Of a stretch of 64,000 nt of DNA, positions 34,577-43,795 are shown piece by piece. Each line of letters starts with the position of its first letter. Positions within the stretch are counted from its first letter, which is position 1. This stretch comes from Hungatella effluvii. Its GTDB lineage: Bacteria > Bacillota > Clostridia > Lachnospirales > Lachnospiraceae. Location of the stretch: NCBI RefSeq assembly GCF_003201875.1, contig NZ_QJKD01000005.1:362091-426090 (forward strand). Reading direction: 5' to 3'. Below the pieces are notes generated by a model. That model saw only the letters and a program-made list of their open reading frames with translations. It did not search any database and was not told where the DNA came from. The position numbers and the translations under genes are program-made.

Positions 34577-35508
34577 GCCACCTCCTCTTCCCAGTGGTCT
34601 AATATCTTAAAATAGATCAGACAAGCCACCGTCAAAAACAGCAGCAGCAGAATGGTCACAGCCGAAGACCTTCCCAGGGAATACAGGGTCCACCCCATGC
34701 GGTAGGCGAAGATCGGCACCGTTTCCGTGGAGGTTCCCGGACCTCCTCCTGTCAGGAGGAATATCAGGTCAAAGCTGTTAAAAATCCAGATTGTCCTCAG
34801 AATAATGAGCAGTCCCACTACGACCCTCACAAACGGCAGCGTAATAAATCGAAATCTCTGAAACGGGCTGGCGCCGTCAATCTGGGCCGCTTCGTATAAA
34901 TCTTTGGATATCGTCTGCAGGCTCGCCAGAATATTAATGGCAAACAGGGGGACTCCAAACCACACATTGATCAGGCTCACCGTCAGCATGGCGATCTTCG
35001 GGCTGGCCAGAAACTGAATCGGCTGTGCAATCAGATTCCAATGCAGCAGCTTGGCATTGACGATCCCATATAGATCATTTAAGAGATAGGACCATGTAAA
35101 GGTAACGATAATCATGGGAAATGCCCACGGGATCAGCACCAGCGTTCGGAACATCCCTTTGAACCGGCTGATTTTATGAAGTGACAGAGCCACTATAAAT
35201 CCGAAAAACAGCTGCAGAGACAGTGAAATCACGGTGTATACAAGGGTGTTCCACAGCGCGTGGTAAAACTCCGGATTCTGCAGAACCGACACGTAATTGT
35301 TAAACCCGACGAACTTAACCGCTTTTCCCAGCAGGCTCTTATTGGTAAAGCTGTAATACACACTGATACATATCGGATATGCCAGCAGCAGTATGGTCAC
35401 GAGAAATGCCGGAGTAATGAAAACCCCGCACATATGGCGGTCCACAAAATCCGCTATCCGGTCCCTGACACTCTTTCCGGCGTTTTGCCGATCCCGGTAT
35501 TGCCTCAT
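34573..35508 (-). CDS. Sugar ABC transporter permease, MalF-type (locus A)
   Basis: A 311-residue permease with an N-terminal cytoplasmic stretch, six membrane segments and the coupling loop YEAAQIDGASPFQRFRFITLP. It forms the import channel with the MalG-type subunit. AGGAGG precedes the ATG, 21 bases after the binding-protein gene. No ATPase gene is in the locus, so a shared MsmX-like ATPase is expected to power it. Confidence 0.94.
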   Translation of the reverse strand: MRQYRDRQNAGKSVRDRIADFVDRHMCGVFITPAFLVTILLLAYPICISVYYSFTNKSLLGKAVKFVGFNNYVSVLQNPEFYHALWNTLVYTVISLSLQLFFGFIVALSLHKISRFKGMFRTLVLIPWAFPMIIVTFTWSYLLNDLYGIVNAKLLHWNLIAQPIQFLASPKIAMLTVSLINVWFGVPLFAINILASLQTISKDLYEAAQIDGASPFQRFRFITLPFVRVVVGLLIILRTIWIFNSFDLIFLLTGGGPGTSTETVPIFAYRMGWTLYSLGRSSAVTILLLLFLTVACLIYFKILDHWEEEVA

Positions 35509-35529
35509 AAAATTCCTCCTGTAATGCTA

Positions 35530-36969
35530 TTATTCCATCAAGATCTCAATCGCTGCGTTCAGCTTGTCATTCGCTTTCTTCGCAGCCTCCTCCGCCGGAG
35601 TCCCGTTCAGCACGATATCCTGCAGACATTCCTCGATAATGCCCTGACTGGTCAGCGCCGAGGCCGCAGGCGTAAGGCCATAGTCCATACCGATAAAGGT
35701 TCCCTTCTCAATCCCTTCCTGGATGTACTCAATCTCTGTCTTGAATTTCTGGATAGTCTCATCATCATAGAATTCTGCTGAGTTCGCAGCTTCCGCCGTC
35801 GCCGGCAGCTGGCCGCCCGGAATCAGATGCAGGAAATCAATATAGCGTTCCTTTTCAAAATGGAACTTGATGAAGTCATATACCGTTTCCGGGTACTTCG
35901 TCTGATTCCATCCCATCAGACCAATGACAAATGTGGTAGCTCCAAGATTTTCCCCATCCGGTCCCGTAAACGGAACCGCTGCTATCTTATCCAGAAGCTC
36001 CGGTGAATTCTGTTTGACTCCATTGATATGGAAGCCCGATCCAAATGCAAACGTCGATTTTCCCTGGAAGAATACGTCATTCTGCTCGGAGAGCCCATAG
36101 TTTACGGAGCCTTCCGGAGAGCCTGCCTTATAGAGGTCCGCCATCAGCTGGATTGCCTTTACCACCTTCGGATCGGTTAAATTCCCTTTATTATTTTCTG
36201 TAATTAACGGAGCTCCCTCCGCCTTTGCAAAGCAGCTGAGAAGCTGTGCGCACATCTGGTCGTTTTTAGACATGGCAATGGTAAATCCATATCTGTTCGG
36301 CGGATCTGCCACCGCAGACACCGTGCTTAACAGCTCATCCCAGTTTTTCGGCACAGACAGATTTTTTTCCTCCAATACGTCCTTGCGGTACCACATGACA
36401 TAGGAATGAAGGTAATAGGGAATCCCCAGAACCGTGTCCCCATCCGTAAAATTCTCCAGTGGTTTTCCAAGGAAATAGTCCTCTCCCAGCGCATCGATCA
36501 GAGGATTCATGGGCAGCACCGCCCCCGCCTGATTAATTGCAAATAAGTTGTCCGGATTTACGCTGCTGACATCCGGAAGCGCTCCGGCCGCCAGCCCCGC
36601 CGTCCATTTCTGAGTAAATACATTCCACGGATACACCTCTACATTGATGGTCACATTTGGATGTTCCTTCATGTACTCGGCTACCAACTCGTCGATATAG
36701 TCTTTGCGTGCCCCTTCTGTAAATGTATGCCAGTATGTAATCGTCTTTTTCGTTGCATCATCGGTAATGGCTGCCATGGGGTCGGAGGTCTCGCTCTCCT
36801 GTACCTCCTGCCCCTTGCCTGCGTCCGCACGTTCAGCCGCTGTACCTCCCGCCATACCTTCCGCCGCCGAAGTCCCTGTCTCTTTCTTCCCGTTTCCGCT
36901 GCTGCACCCCGTCATTACTGTCGCCGCCGCAAGTGCTGCCGCCACAATCAGAGCTATTCTTTTTTTCAT
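35530..36969 (-). CDS. Sugar ABC transporter substrate-binding lipoprotein (locus A)
   Basis: A 479-residue family 1 solute-binding lipoprotein: signal peptide with lipobox MTGC at about residues 19-22, a linker to about 70, then a binding fold (KTITYWHTFTEGARKDYIDE, GIPYYLHSYVMWYRKD, TFAFGSGFHING). It captures an oligosaccharide for the two permeases downstream. With GH105 nearby, a uronate-containing oligosaccharide is a reasonable guess. It is the first gene of a long operon (binding protein, permeases, oxidoreductases and perhaps kinase and regulator). Confidence 0.93.
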   Translation of the reverse strand: MKKRIALIVAAALAAATVMTGCSSGNGKKETGTSAAEGMAGGTAAERADAGKGQEVQESETSDPMAAITDDATKKTITYWHTFTEGARKDYIDELVAEYMKEHPNVTINVEVYPWNVFTQKWTAGLAAGALPDVSSVNPDNLFAINQAGAVLPMNPLIDALGEDYFLGKPLENFTDGDTVLGIPYYLHSYVMWYRKDVLEEKNLSVPKNWDELLSTVSAVADPPNRYGFTIAMSKNDQMCAQLLSCFAKAEGAPLITENNKGNLTDPKVVKAIQLMADLYKAGSPEGSVNYGLSEQNDVFFQGKSTFAFGSGFHINGVKQNSPELLDKIAAVPFTGPDGENLGATTFVIGLMGWNQTKYPETVYDFIKFHFEKERYIDFLHLIPGGQLPATAEAANSAEFYDDETIQKFKTEIEYIQEGIEKGTFIGMDYGLTPAASALTSQGIIEECLQDIVLNGTPAEEAAKKANDKLNAAIEILME

Positions 36970-37019
36970 AATCGCCTTTATCCTTTCTTTTTATTTGGGA
37001 AGCTTCCTCATCTGTTTCT

Positions 37020-37048
37020 ATTTTAACAGACACTCTTTGCCAAGTTAA
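37020..37048 (-). promoter_or_regulatory. Promoter of the locus A ABC operon
   Basis: TTAACT (37043-37048) and TAAAAT (37020-37025) are spaced by 17 bases on the minus strand, about 50 bases before the binding-protein start. Confidence 0.55.
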
Positions 37049-37126
37049 TTCAAAAATCAGACATAAATAGTAAAATTTCCGAAATACCAGAGAGTTTTTA
37101 TATCATAAAAACAACGTTCCCATGAA

Positions 37127-37172
37127 ATAAAAAGAGTGGAACCTCCGGTATCTCTCCGGAAATTCCACTCTT
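37127..37172 (-). terminator. Intrinsic terminator after the receiver/HD-GYP/GGDEF gene
   Basis: Seventeen-base arms (37132-37148 and 37156-37172) pair with a small internal mismatch and are followed on the minus strand by TTTTTATTT. Confidence 0.86.
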
Positions 37173-37193
37173 CTCGCCTGGCTCACAGCTTCC

Positions 37194-39242
37194 TCAATTA
37201 TCCATCGGCGAAAGCACAGATAAATAGCCCTGAATTGTCTTGTCATACAGGCAGAACTGATTCCTGCCATTCTTCTTTGCTGAATAAAGCGCCTGATCTG
37301 CGCAGTGGAACAGCACTTCGTAATCTACTCCGTTCTCCGGACAGCGCGCCACGCCCATGCTGACAGAGATCTGGAAACCCTGGAAGGAATCGGTCAGGGA
37401 ACGGAAGATGCGCTCGATCTGCGGCATCACATTGTCACGGTATTCCACGAAAATCAGGAATTCATCGCCTCCGACTCTGGCTGCGACATCATCCCTTCGG
37501 ATATTCTGCCGCATCTTCTGGGAAATGTACTTTAACACCTCATCCCCGAAGATATGGCCGTGCTGGTCATTGGCAAACTTAAAGTAATCCACATCGATCA
37601 GGATCATGGCATACTCTTTATTCTCTCGCTGGACTATCATATTCTCAATCATTTCCTTGGCCGCCTTGTGATTATAGAGGCCGGTAAGAGAATCCTGGGA
37701 GGCCAGGCGCTTTAAATTGGTGAGTTCCATCTGCTCCTCGTGGATATCGATGAATTTACCGATCGTTCCGGAATATAAGGTATCCTCGTCGGAATCCCAG
37801 ATCGTGCGCGCCACAACCTTGAACCACCTCGGTTTTCCCTCGATGACAACCTGATAGCTTCCGCTGAACACCGGCCCTCCCGGAGTGGTCGCACGAAGCT
37901 GTTTCTTTAAGTCCGCAAAATCACTTTTATTAAATACCCTTGCAAGTTCTTCATTGTGCTCCGGATGGGCGATCAGCTCCGGAATTCCCAGGTATTTCGC
38001 TCCCCACTCAGATACTTCCAGAAGATCCGAATGGATATTGTATTCAAACTGAACCTCCTGCGACATGGAGGCAAAGAAACGGTACTTAATCCGCTCCTGC
38101 TCCAGAAGCATCAGCGTCCGGTTCGACGCACGCAGTTCATTATGGGACTTCAGTTCGGACGCAATTCCCTCCATCTCAATATCTGACATCCCGTCCAGCG
38201 AGTGTAAATCAAGCTCCTTCAGGATGCGGTCCCCCACCTCCACGAGACATTCCAGCAGGAGCGGGTTAAATGCCCCGCACTCCCCGTTTAAGATCATCTC
38301 CATGGCCTTTTCGTGGCTGTAGGCCGACTTGTATACACGTTCGCTGGTGAGCGCATCATAGACGTCTGCCACCGAGACAACCTGGGCCGCAATGGGGATC
38401 TCATCTCCCTTAAGCCCGTCCGGATACCCGTTTCCGTCATACCGTTCGTGGTGCCAGCGGCAGATATCATGGGCCACCTGGATCAGCTTTTCCGTCTGAC
38501 GGTTCGGCGCATTTTTCAGGATCTGCGCTCCGACGGCCGAATGGGTCTTCATGATCTCGAATTCCTCCGTTGTCAGACGGCCGGGTTTATTCAGAATCTC
38601 CTCAGGGATGGATATCTTTCCGATATCGTGCAGAGCCGACGCATTGACGATCAGAGCGATATCCGACAGCGACAGGTGGATCTTATCGGTCTTCTCCAGC
38701 AGCTTCTTTAAGAGCATCTCCGTGATCACGCGGATATGCAGCACATGGAGCCCGCTCTCTCCGTTACGAAACTCGACGATGTTGCTCAGAATCTCGACCA
38801 TCAGGAAATTATTCTTCTCCTTATCGATGATCTGCTCCGTCACCATGCCTTCCAGAATCTTCTGCTTCGTATAGAGCATGAGCATGTTGCTCACACGGCG
38901 CAGCACCGTCTTCTCATCAAATGGGCGGCTGATATAATCGGCCGCTCCCAGGTCATAAGCGTGTTCAATATAACTGGAGGACGTCTCTGCCGAAATCGTA
39001 ATGACTGGAATGCTCTGAATCCATCCATTTCTGTTCATAATCGCCAGAACCTCGAATCCATCCATCTCCGGCATCACGATGTCCAGAAGAATCAGCGAAA
39101 GATCGGCGTGGTACTGGTTCAGCAGGGAAACTGCCTCCACGCCGTTGGACGCTTCCATAATATCATACTCGACAGACAGTATGTCCGCCAAAAGGGAGCG
39201 GTTGATCTCCGCATCATCCACTATTAAAATTTTATTCTTCAT
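37194..39242 (-). CDS. Response regulator with HD-GYP and GGDEF domains
   Basis: A 682-residue c-di-GMP signalling protein. Receiver at 1-120 (D9-D10, phospho-acceptor Asp54 in ILLDIVMPE); HD-GYP phosphodiesterase domain at about 150-345 (HDIGKISIPEEILNKPG, HHERYDGNGYPDGLKG, with GYP kept); a PAS-like segment at about 395-510; and a C-terminal GGDEF cyclase (QDSLTGLYNH, ILIDVDYFKFAND, RVGGDEF) with the inhibitory RxxD site RRDD five residues before GGDEF. Both making and breaking activities therefore look intact on one chain under one receiver. It follows the HPt gene by 30 bases, suggesting a phosphorelay. Confidence 0.94.
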   Translation of the reverse strand: MKNKILIVDDAEINRSLLADILSVEYDIMEASNGVEAVSLLNQYHADLSLILLDIVMPEMDGFEVLAIMNRNGWIQSIPVITISAETSSSYIEHAYDLGAADYISRPFDEKTVLRRVSNMLMLYTKQKILEGMVTEQIIDKEKNNFLMVEILSNIVEFRNGESGLHVLHIRVITEMLLKKLLEKTDKIHLSLSDIALIVNASALHDIGKISIPEEILNKPGRLTTEEFEIMKTHSAVGAQILKNAPNRQTEKLIQVAHDICRWHHERYDGNGYPDGLKGDEIPIAAQVVSVADVYDALTSERVYKSAYSHEKAMEMILNGECGAFNPLLLECLVEVGDRILKELDLHSLDGMSDIEMEGIASELKSHNELRASNRTLMLLEQERIKYRFFASMSQEVQFEYNIHSDLLEVSEWGAKYLGIPELIAHPEHNEELARVFNKSDFADLKKQLRATTPGGPVFSGSYQVVIEGKPRWFKVVARTIWDSDEDTLYSGTIGKFIDIHEEQMELTNLKRLASQDSLTGLYNHKAAKEMIENMIVQRENKEYAMILIDVDYFKFANDQHGHIFGDEVLKYISQKMRQNIRRDDVAARVGGDEFLIFVEYRDNVMPQIERIFRSLTDSFQGFQISVSMGVARCPENGVDYEVLFHCADQALYSAKKNGRNQFCLYDKTIQGYLSVLSPMDN

Positions 39243-39272
39243 TTATCTTTTTTCCTCGCGTATCTGGCGCAA

Positions 39273-39629
39273 TTAATCGTTTTTCAGCATTTGAATCGCC
39301 TGAATCGTCTGACCGTAATCGTCTTTCACCCGTTCAAAGAGAGGTCCCGCCTCTTCGCTCCAGCCGCCGGCCCGCAGAGACTCGGTCAGCGCGCTGCTGG
39401 ACTCGGCAAGCCTGGTAATCGACAGATTCAGGCAGATCCCCTTCAGCGTATGGGCCGCTCGGAAAGCCGCCTCATAATCACTCTCCTCCACCGCCTTAAC
39501 CAGCCCGGCAAAGCTTTCATCACCGGGAAATTTTAGCAAAAAACGTGCGACTCTTTCTTCATTCGCCAGACGGCGAAGAACTTCTTCATAATCGGCGCCT
39601 ATCGCCTCGTAACATTCCTTTACCGTCAT
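39273..39629 (-). CDS. HPt-domain phosphotransfer protein
   Basis: A 118-residue four-helix HPt protein with the phospho-accepting His60 in AAHTLKGICLNL. It contains nothing else, so it should shuttle phosphate between a hybrid kinase elsewhere and a receiver. The downstream receiver/HD-GYP/GGDEF protein is the obvious partner. AGGAGG lies before the ATG. Confidence 0.88.
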   Translation of the reverse strand: MTVKECYEAIGADYEEVLRRLANEERVARFLLKFPGDESFAGLVKAVEESDYEAAFRAAHTLKGICLNLSITRLAESSSALTESLRAGGWSEEAGPLFERVKDDYGQTIQAIQMLKND

Positions 39630-39787
39630 CGAAATATCCTCCTGATCCTGTAACCTTAAGTCTTTCTAACTGTTATGATAAAACGCTTCTCATCATTTGT
39701 CAATGAAGGAACCTTCATTCCTCATTTATTTACTGATTTCACAGATAACATCGGAAAAACAAACGTTTTTATAGTAAAACGCGCAGG

Positions 39788-39825
39788 AAAATAAAAGCTC
39801 CCGGGAAGTATCCGCTTCCCGGGAG
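39788..39825 (-). terminator. Intrinsic terminator after the choline-binding-repeat gene
   Basis: Perfect 11-base arms CTCCCGGGAAG (39798-39808) and CTTCCCGGGAG (39815-39825) are followed on the minus strand by CTTTTATTTT, 17 bases after the stop codon. Confidence 0.87.
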
Positions 39826-39841
39826 TCCATGTTCCTATCTC

Positions 39842-42800
39842 TTAATCAGGGCGCCAGACGCCGTCTTCTCCGATCCGGTATCCGACCGTTACCACAGTGT
39901 CTTTAGCCATACTGCCGTCGCTGTTTAAATAATACCAGTTTCCATTCCACTGAACCCATTGGTCTGCGGCCATCGCTCCCCCGCTTTGCAGGAAGTACCA
40001 CGTTCCCCGGTCCAGTATCCAGGCATCAGCCGCCATGGCGCCATCTGCCCCCAGATAATACCAGTGGTTCTGATCGAGTACCCAGCCGACTGCCATGTAT
40101 CCCTGATCGCCGAAATAATACCATTTTTCATTGATACGGGCCCAATCCGATTTCACAAAACCGCCGTCCAGTGTCTCAAACCACCAGCCATTCTCATTCT
40201 GTTTCCAGCTTCCCTTTACCGTATCGGGCAAAACCGACCGGACCACCGGACTTCCACTGCTGCCATGACTTCCGCCGCCATTATTACTGTTGTTACCGCC
40301 TCCGTTGTCATTGCCGCCATCGTCATTGTCGCCGTTGTCATCATCTCCGGAGCCGTCGTCCTCCGCCTTTACTGTAACGGTAAATTTTGCTGTTTTTCCT
40401 TTATAGGATACCGTAATTGTTTTAATTCCAACCGCCGCTGAATCGAATCCGGCCAGTTCATACTCCGTGACGGCGGCCTTCGTTCCGTCTTCATAGACAG
40501 CGGTAACTACCAACCCGGAAGCGTCAAACACCTCATGAATCCGGTACTCTGTTTTTTTCGGCTGAACCGTAATTTCGATTCCGGTTAAATTAGCCTCTTT
40601 GGGATTGGCAATTACAAACGTACTGAAGCTTCTCACGAAAAAGTGCAGGAAGCCGCCGCTGATCTCCGGATCAATCACTTCAATACTGCCATCATCCAAT
40701 ACGTGATAGATGATGAGATCTGCCTTATCGATCCCCTCCGGGATCTTTAAGGTCATATAAAGCGGAATATCCGGCTGAAGTTCTTCTCCATTCACCAGAA
40801 GCTTGATTTCCATCGCCGCCGCTGCTTTGGTCTCCGGGATGTCTTCCGGAAGCTTCGTTCCCGTAATTCGGGGAACGATCGTAAGATTCCCCTGGCCAAG
40901 CGGAGCATTCAGCAGCGCTCCGGCCACCTCCGCACCTTCCGTCAGCTTCGAATCGCCCTCGACTCGTATCGTGATACCGGGATATGCATTTTTAAGCAGT
41001 GCTTCGAGCTCTCCCATACGGTCCGCCATATCTTTTGTCAGAACCGTATGTTCCGCTCCCATTACATCAAGGAACACTTCCTTAGCCCCATCGACTGCTG
41101 CAGCCTTCTCCTCTTCCGTCACATAGGCCACATTCTCTTTGTTTAATATCTCCCTGGCCCCAGCCACGGACTGCTCCAGAACCGCGTTCTTTAATATATC
41201 TTCACGGTTTGTTACCGTAACCGTCACATCAGTCGTAAACGTCCTGTCTTCTCCGTCTTTATCCGTTCCCTCATGACTGACTGATATCTTTCTGGTTCCG
41301 GTTTTGGTCAGCTCATCTGTATCATAATCATAATCTGTAATGGTTTCTTTATAATAGACGGCGTTGCTCCCGCTGGCCTTCATGGTCCGTTTTACTACCA
41401 TCCCCTCCGGATTAAATACACTTCCCGTCTCATAGACCGTCTTCTTCGGCTGCTTTGTCACCGTAATTCCCGTCTCGTAATATTCCAGTTCCTCATCGTA
41501 GACGGTTACCGCCACGCTGTCCTCCAGATACCGCTCCTCTCCCTCGCTGTCGGTCCAGGTATAGCGTATTGCCACCTTCGTGTCACCTGGCTCTGTAAAA
41601 TCACCGATGGCGTCGTATTCCCCATCATCCAGTATTCTGACCTCCGCCGGCGCTGCATTGCTCGCCGTGGCTTTCATGAGAAGGCGCACTTCCATGCCAT
41701 CCGGCTGGAACGCTTCTCCGGTTCCATATACAGTCTGTTCCGGCTGTTTCACCACCTTAATGCTCTGAGGTTCCATGGTATCCCAGTCGTAAACGGTAAT
41801 ATCAAAGGCGGCTTCCAGCGTCATGCCGTCTTCCGTCACATAAGAAACCGTTACAGGAACGGTTCCTGTCTCCGACGTATCCGGCATATTTACCGCAAAC
41901 TCGACCGCGTCAAGCCCGCGTACCCGCTCTCCTTCACAATAGGCCCCGACCGTCAGTCCTTCGAAATCAGGTTCTTCCCCTCTCTCGTAGACAGTTTTTA
42001 CAGGCAGCGTATCAATCTTGATACCGTCAATTACACAGTTTCTCGTAACAGTGACAGTATAATCCGCAAAGCTGGTTCCGTCTGCCGATGCGACTCCGAT
42101 CTCTATGACATTAACACCTGGCTTTAACGGAATCACCGGATCCGTCACGTACTGGTTATTAACCTTGATTGTCACCTCATTGCTCGCCTGAACCGTCTCA
42201 TACTGCAGTGTCACACGGCGCACGTCTGACGGCACGTCTCCTTCGTATTCCATAGTATTAAAATCAAATTCAGGAGTTAAAGTGACGCCCTCCATGGCAA
42301 GACTCGTTAAATAGGCCAGTCCGGATACATCCTCTTTCAACAGATTCAGCTGATAACTCTCCTCTGTCTCCCCATCCTCGGCCAGAACGGTTATGCGGAG
42401 CGAATCACCAGACCCGGATACCGGCACGGTAACCGCACCCTTTGTGGCATCCTGGTCTCCAACCATAATCTTTCTGGCGAAAATGCTGCTGGCAGTCGGC
42501 TGTACCTTCACCTCACTGCTGCCGAAAGGGATTTCCAGCTCATAAATATTGCCGCCCTTCCACTCCGCCTCTTTTCCATCCACGCGGATTCCTGAGATAC
42601 CCGCGTCATCGTAATCCATGGCAGGCCCGGTACAAACCTTAAAATAATCGATCAGTAAGTCTCCAACATTTGTTCCACTGGAGAAAAACTCGAACCGGTC
42701 AATATTTTTTCCCTGTGTCCGGAGTGGCTGATCGGCCAGCTTCGGAACATTCATGTCGTTTACATAAAAATCAAAGGTGTTGGTATCCAGGTTAATGACA

Positions 42801-43759
42801 TTCCTGATAATATCCCATTCGTTCTTTGTATACCCCTGAACATTTACCGTGCTCGAAGAGCCCTTCTTATTATGGGTAATAATATTTCCTTTCGAAAGGG
42901 CGAAGGTGCCGATTGCATTGGAACTGCCCGTCGGATCTCCCGTTTTGAAATCCGCTTTGTTAAAGGAATACATACCAAACTGATTGGCAGATGCAGACTC
43001 CATTGTCCGCTTCACTCTTGCCTCCACCGTAATAATTCCGCTTAGATCATACTCCTTCTTTGTATAAGCATAGAGGCTGTAGGTGCCGGTTTTCGCCATC
43101 TCCAGATACTTGTTTCCATTCGCCTCCGCCTTAATCTGCAAAGATGCCTTAGACGCGTCCGCAGCGGAGATATCGGAAACCTTCCATACATCGTTTCCGC
43201 TGCTGCTGTTTGTAAACGCGCCCGTATCATATTGATCAAATAAGTCTGCAATGAGGTACGTCGTTTTTCCGACCTCCTTGGAAAGAATCAGATTCACTTC
43301 CGCAGCGGCGGCTGGCATTACATTAACCTCTTCTGCGGTCGCTGTCGTGTACCCCTCTTTCGAAGCAGTCACCACATATCCGGTTCCTATTTTCACATCC
43401 GTCATCTCATAGCAGCCGTCGTTTCCGGTTTTGGCAGTAAATACCAGGTCTCCCAGCGATGCGGTTACGGTCACGCCCTGCAGCGGCCCGGACGAATTTG
43501 ATACACAGCCCTTCATACTGCCCACGTCTGACAGACTCTCTCCCAGCTTCAGCTGTACTCTCGTCACCGCCTTCTCTTCCACTGTGATATCCGGTGTCTC
43601 TCCGTCCAGATAAATCTCTTTGGATATCACCGCCGTATACGATCCCGGCTTCACACCCGCTATGGCAAAGAATCCCTGCTCATCCGTCACTGTGGTGTAA
43701 TCCGTATTCTTTAACTTTACTGCGGCTCCCTTCATGATATTTCCGTAAGGGTCTTCCAC
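39842..43759 (-). CDS. Multidomain Ig-like / choline-binding-repeat protein, 3' part of a TAG-split gene
   Basis: A 1305-codon frame lacking a signal peptide and a good ribosome-binding site; the GTG at 43759 is only the first possible start. It is in the same frame as the beta-helix gene upstream, separated by one TAG and 11 sense codons, so it is very likely the rest of that protein. Order: two carboxypeptidase-regulatory-like beta domains (about 1-160), a laminin-G/concanavalin-like domain (about 170-380), cadherin-like beta-sandwiches (about 390-570), three or more Big-type Ig-like repeats each with a KTVYxxG motif, an acidic Asp/Asn/Gly linker, then about five choline-binding repeats (GWWFET, KWYYFGDQG, HWYYLGADG, TWYFLQSGG, NWYYLNSDG). 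The last would tether the protein to choline-bearing cell-wall polymers. Confidence 0.8.
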   Translation of the reverse strand: MEDPYGNIMKGAAVKLKNTDYTTVTDEQGFFAIAGVKPGSYTAVISKEIYLDGETPDITVEEKAVTRVQLKLGESLSDVGSMKGCVSNSSGPLQGVTVTASLGDLVFTAKTGNDGCYEMTDVKIGTGYVVTASKEGYTTATAEEVNVMPAAAAEVNLILSKEVGKTTYLIADLFDQYDTGAFTNSSSGNDVWKVSDISAADASKASLQIKAEANGNKYLEMAKTGTYSLYAYTKKEYDLSGIITVEARVKRTMESASANQFGMYSFNKADFKTGDPTGSSNAIGTFALSKGNIITHNKKGSSSTVNVQGYTKNEWDIIRNVINLDTNTFDFYVNDMNVPKLADQPLRTQGKNIDRFEFFSSGTNVGDLLIDYFKVCTGPAMDYDDAGISGIRVDGKEAEWKGGNIYELEIPFGSSEVKVQPTASSIFARKIMVGDQDATKGAVTVPVSGSGDSLRITVLAEDGETEESYQLNLLKEDVSGLAYLTSLAMEGVTLTPEFDFNTMEYEGDVPSDVRRVTLQYETVQASNEVTIKVNNQYVTDPVIPLKPGVNVIEIGVASADGTSFADYTVTVTRNCVIDGIKIDTLPVKTVYERGEEPDFEGLTVGAYCEGERVRGLDAVEFAVNMPDTSETGTVPVTVSYVTEDGMTLEAAFDITVYDWDTMEPQSIKVVKQPEQTVYGTGEAFQPDGMEVRLLMKATASNAAPAEVRILDDGEYDAIGDFTEPGDTKVAIRYTWTDSEGEERYLEDSVAVTVYDEELEYYETGITVTKQPKKTVYETGSVFNPEGMVVKRTMKASGSNAVYYKETITDYDYDTDELTKTGTRKISVSHEGTDKDGEDRTFTTDVTVTVTNREDILKNAVLEQSVAGAREILNKENVAYVTEEEKAAAVDGAKEVFLDVMGAEHTVLTKDMADRMGELEALLKNAYPGITIRVEGDSKLTEGAEVAGALLNAPLGQGNLTIVPRITGTKLPEDIPETKAAAAMEIKLLVNGEELQPDIPLYMTLKIPEGIDKADLIIYHVLDDGSIEVIDPEISGGFLHFFVRSFSTFVIANPKEANLTGIEITVQPKKTEYRIHEVFDASGLVVTAVYEDGTKAAVTEYELAGFDSAAVGIKTITVSYKGKTAKFTVTVKAEDDGSGDDDNGDNDDGGNDNGGGNNSNNGGGSHGSSGSPVVRSVLPDTVKGSWKQNENGWWFETLDGGFVKSDWARINEKWYYFGDQGYMAVGWVLDQNHWYYLGADGAMAADAWILDRGTWYFLQSGGAMAADQWVQWNGNWYYLNSDGSMAKDTVVTVGYRIGEDGVWRPD

Positions 43760-43792
43760 GTATCCGTTTAAGATTCCGCTGCCCGCTTCCCC

Positions 43793-43795
43793 CTA
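43793..43795 (-). other. In-frame TAG codon joining two halves of one gene
   Basis: The beta-helix gene ends FEY-TAG; the next codons in the same frame read GEAGSGILNGY and run straight into the downstream multidomain frame. The distance 43757-43793 is divisible by three. There is no ribosome-binding site of note between them. Confidence 0.85.

Noticed and set aside
43793..43795. TAG as a pyrrolysine codon
   Set aside because: No PylRS, tRNA-Pyl or methylamine methyltransferase genes are visible, and the protein class is not one that uses pyrrolysine; kept only as nonsense or read-through.
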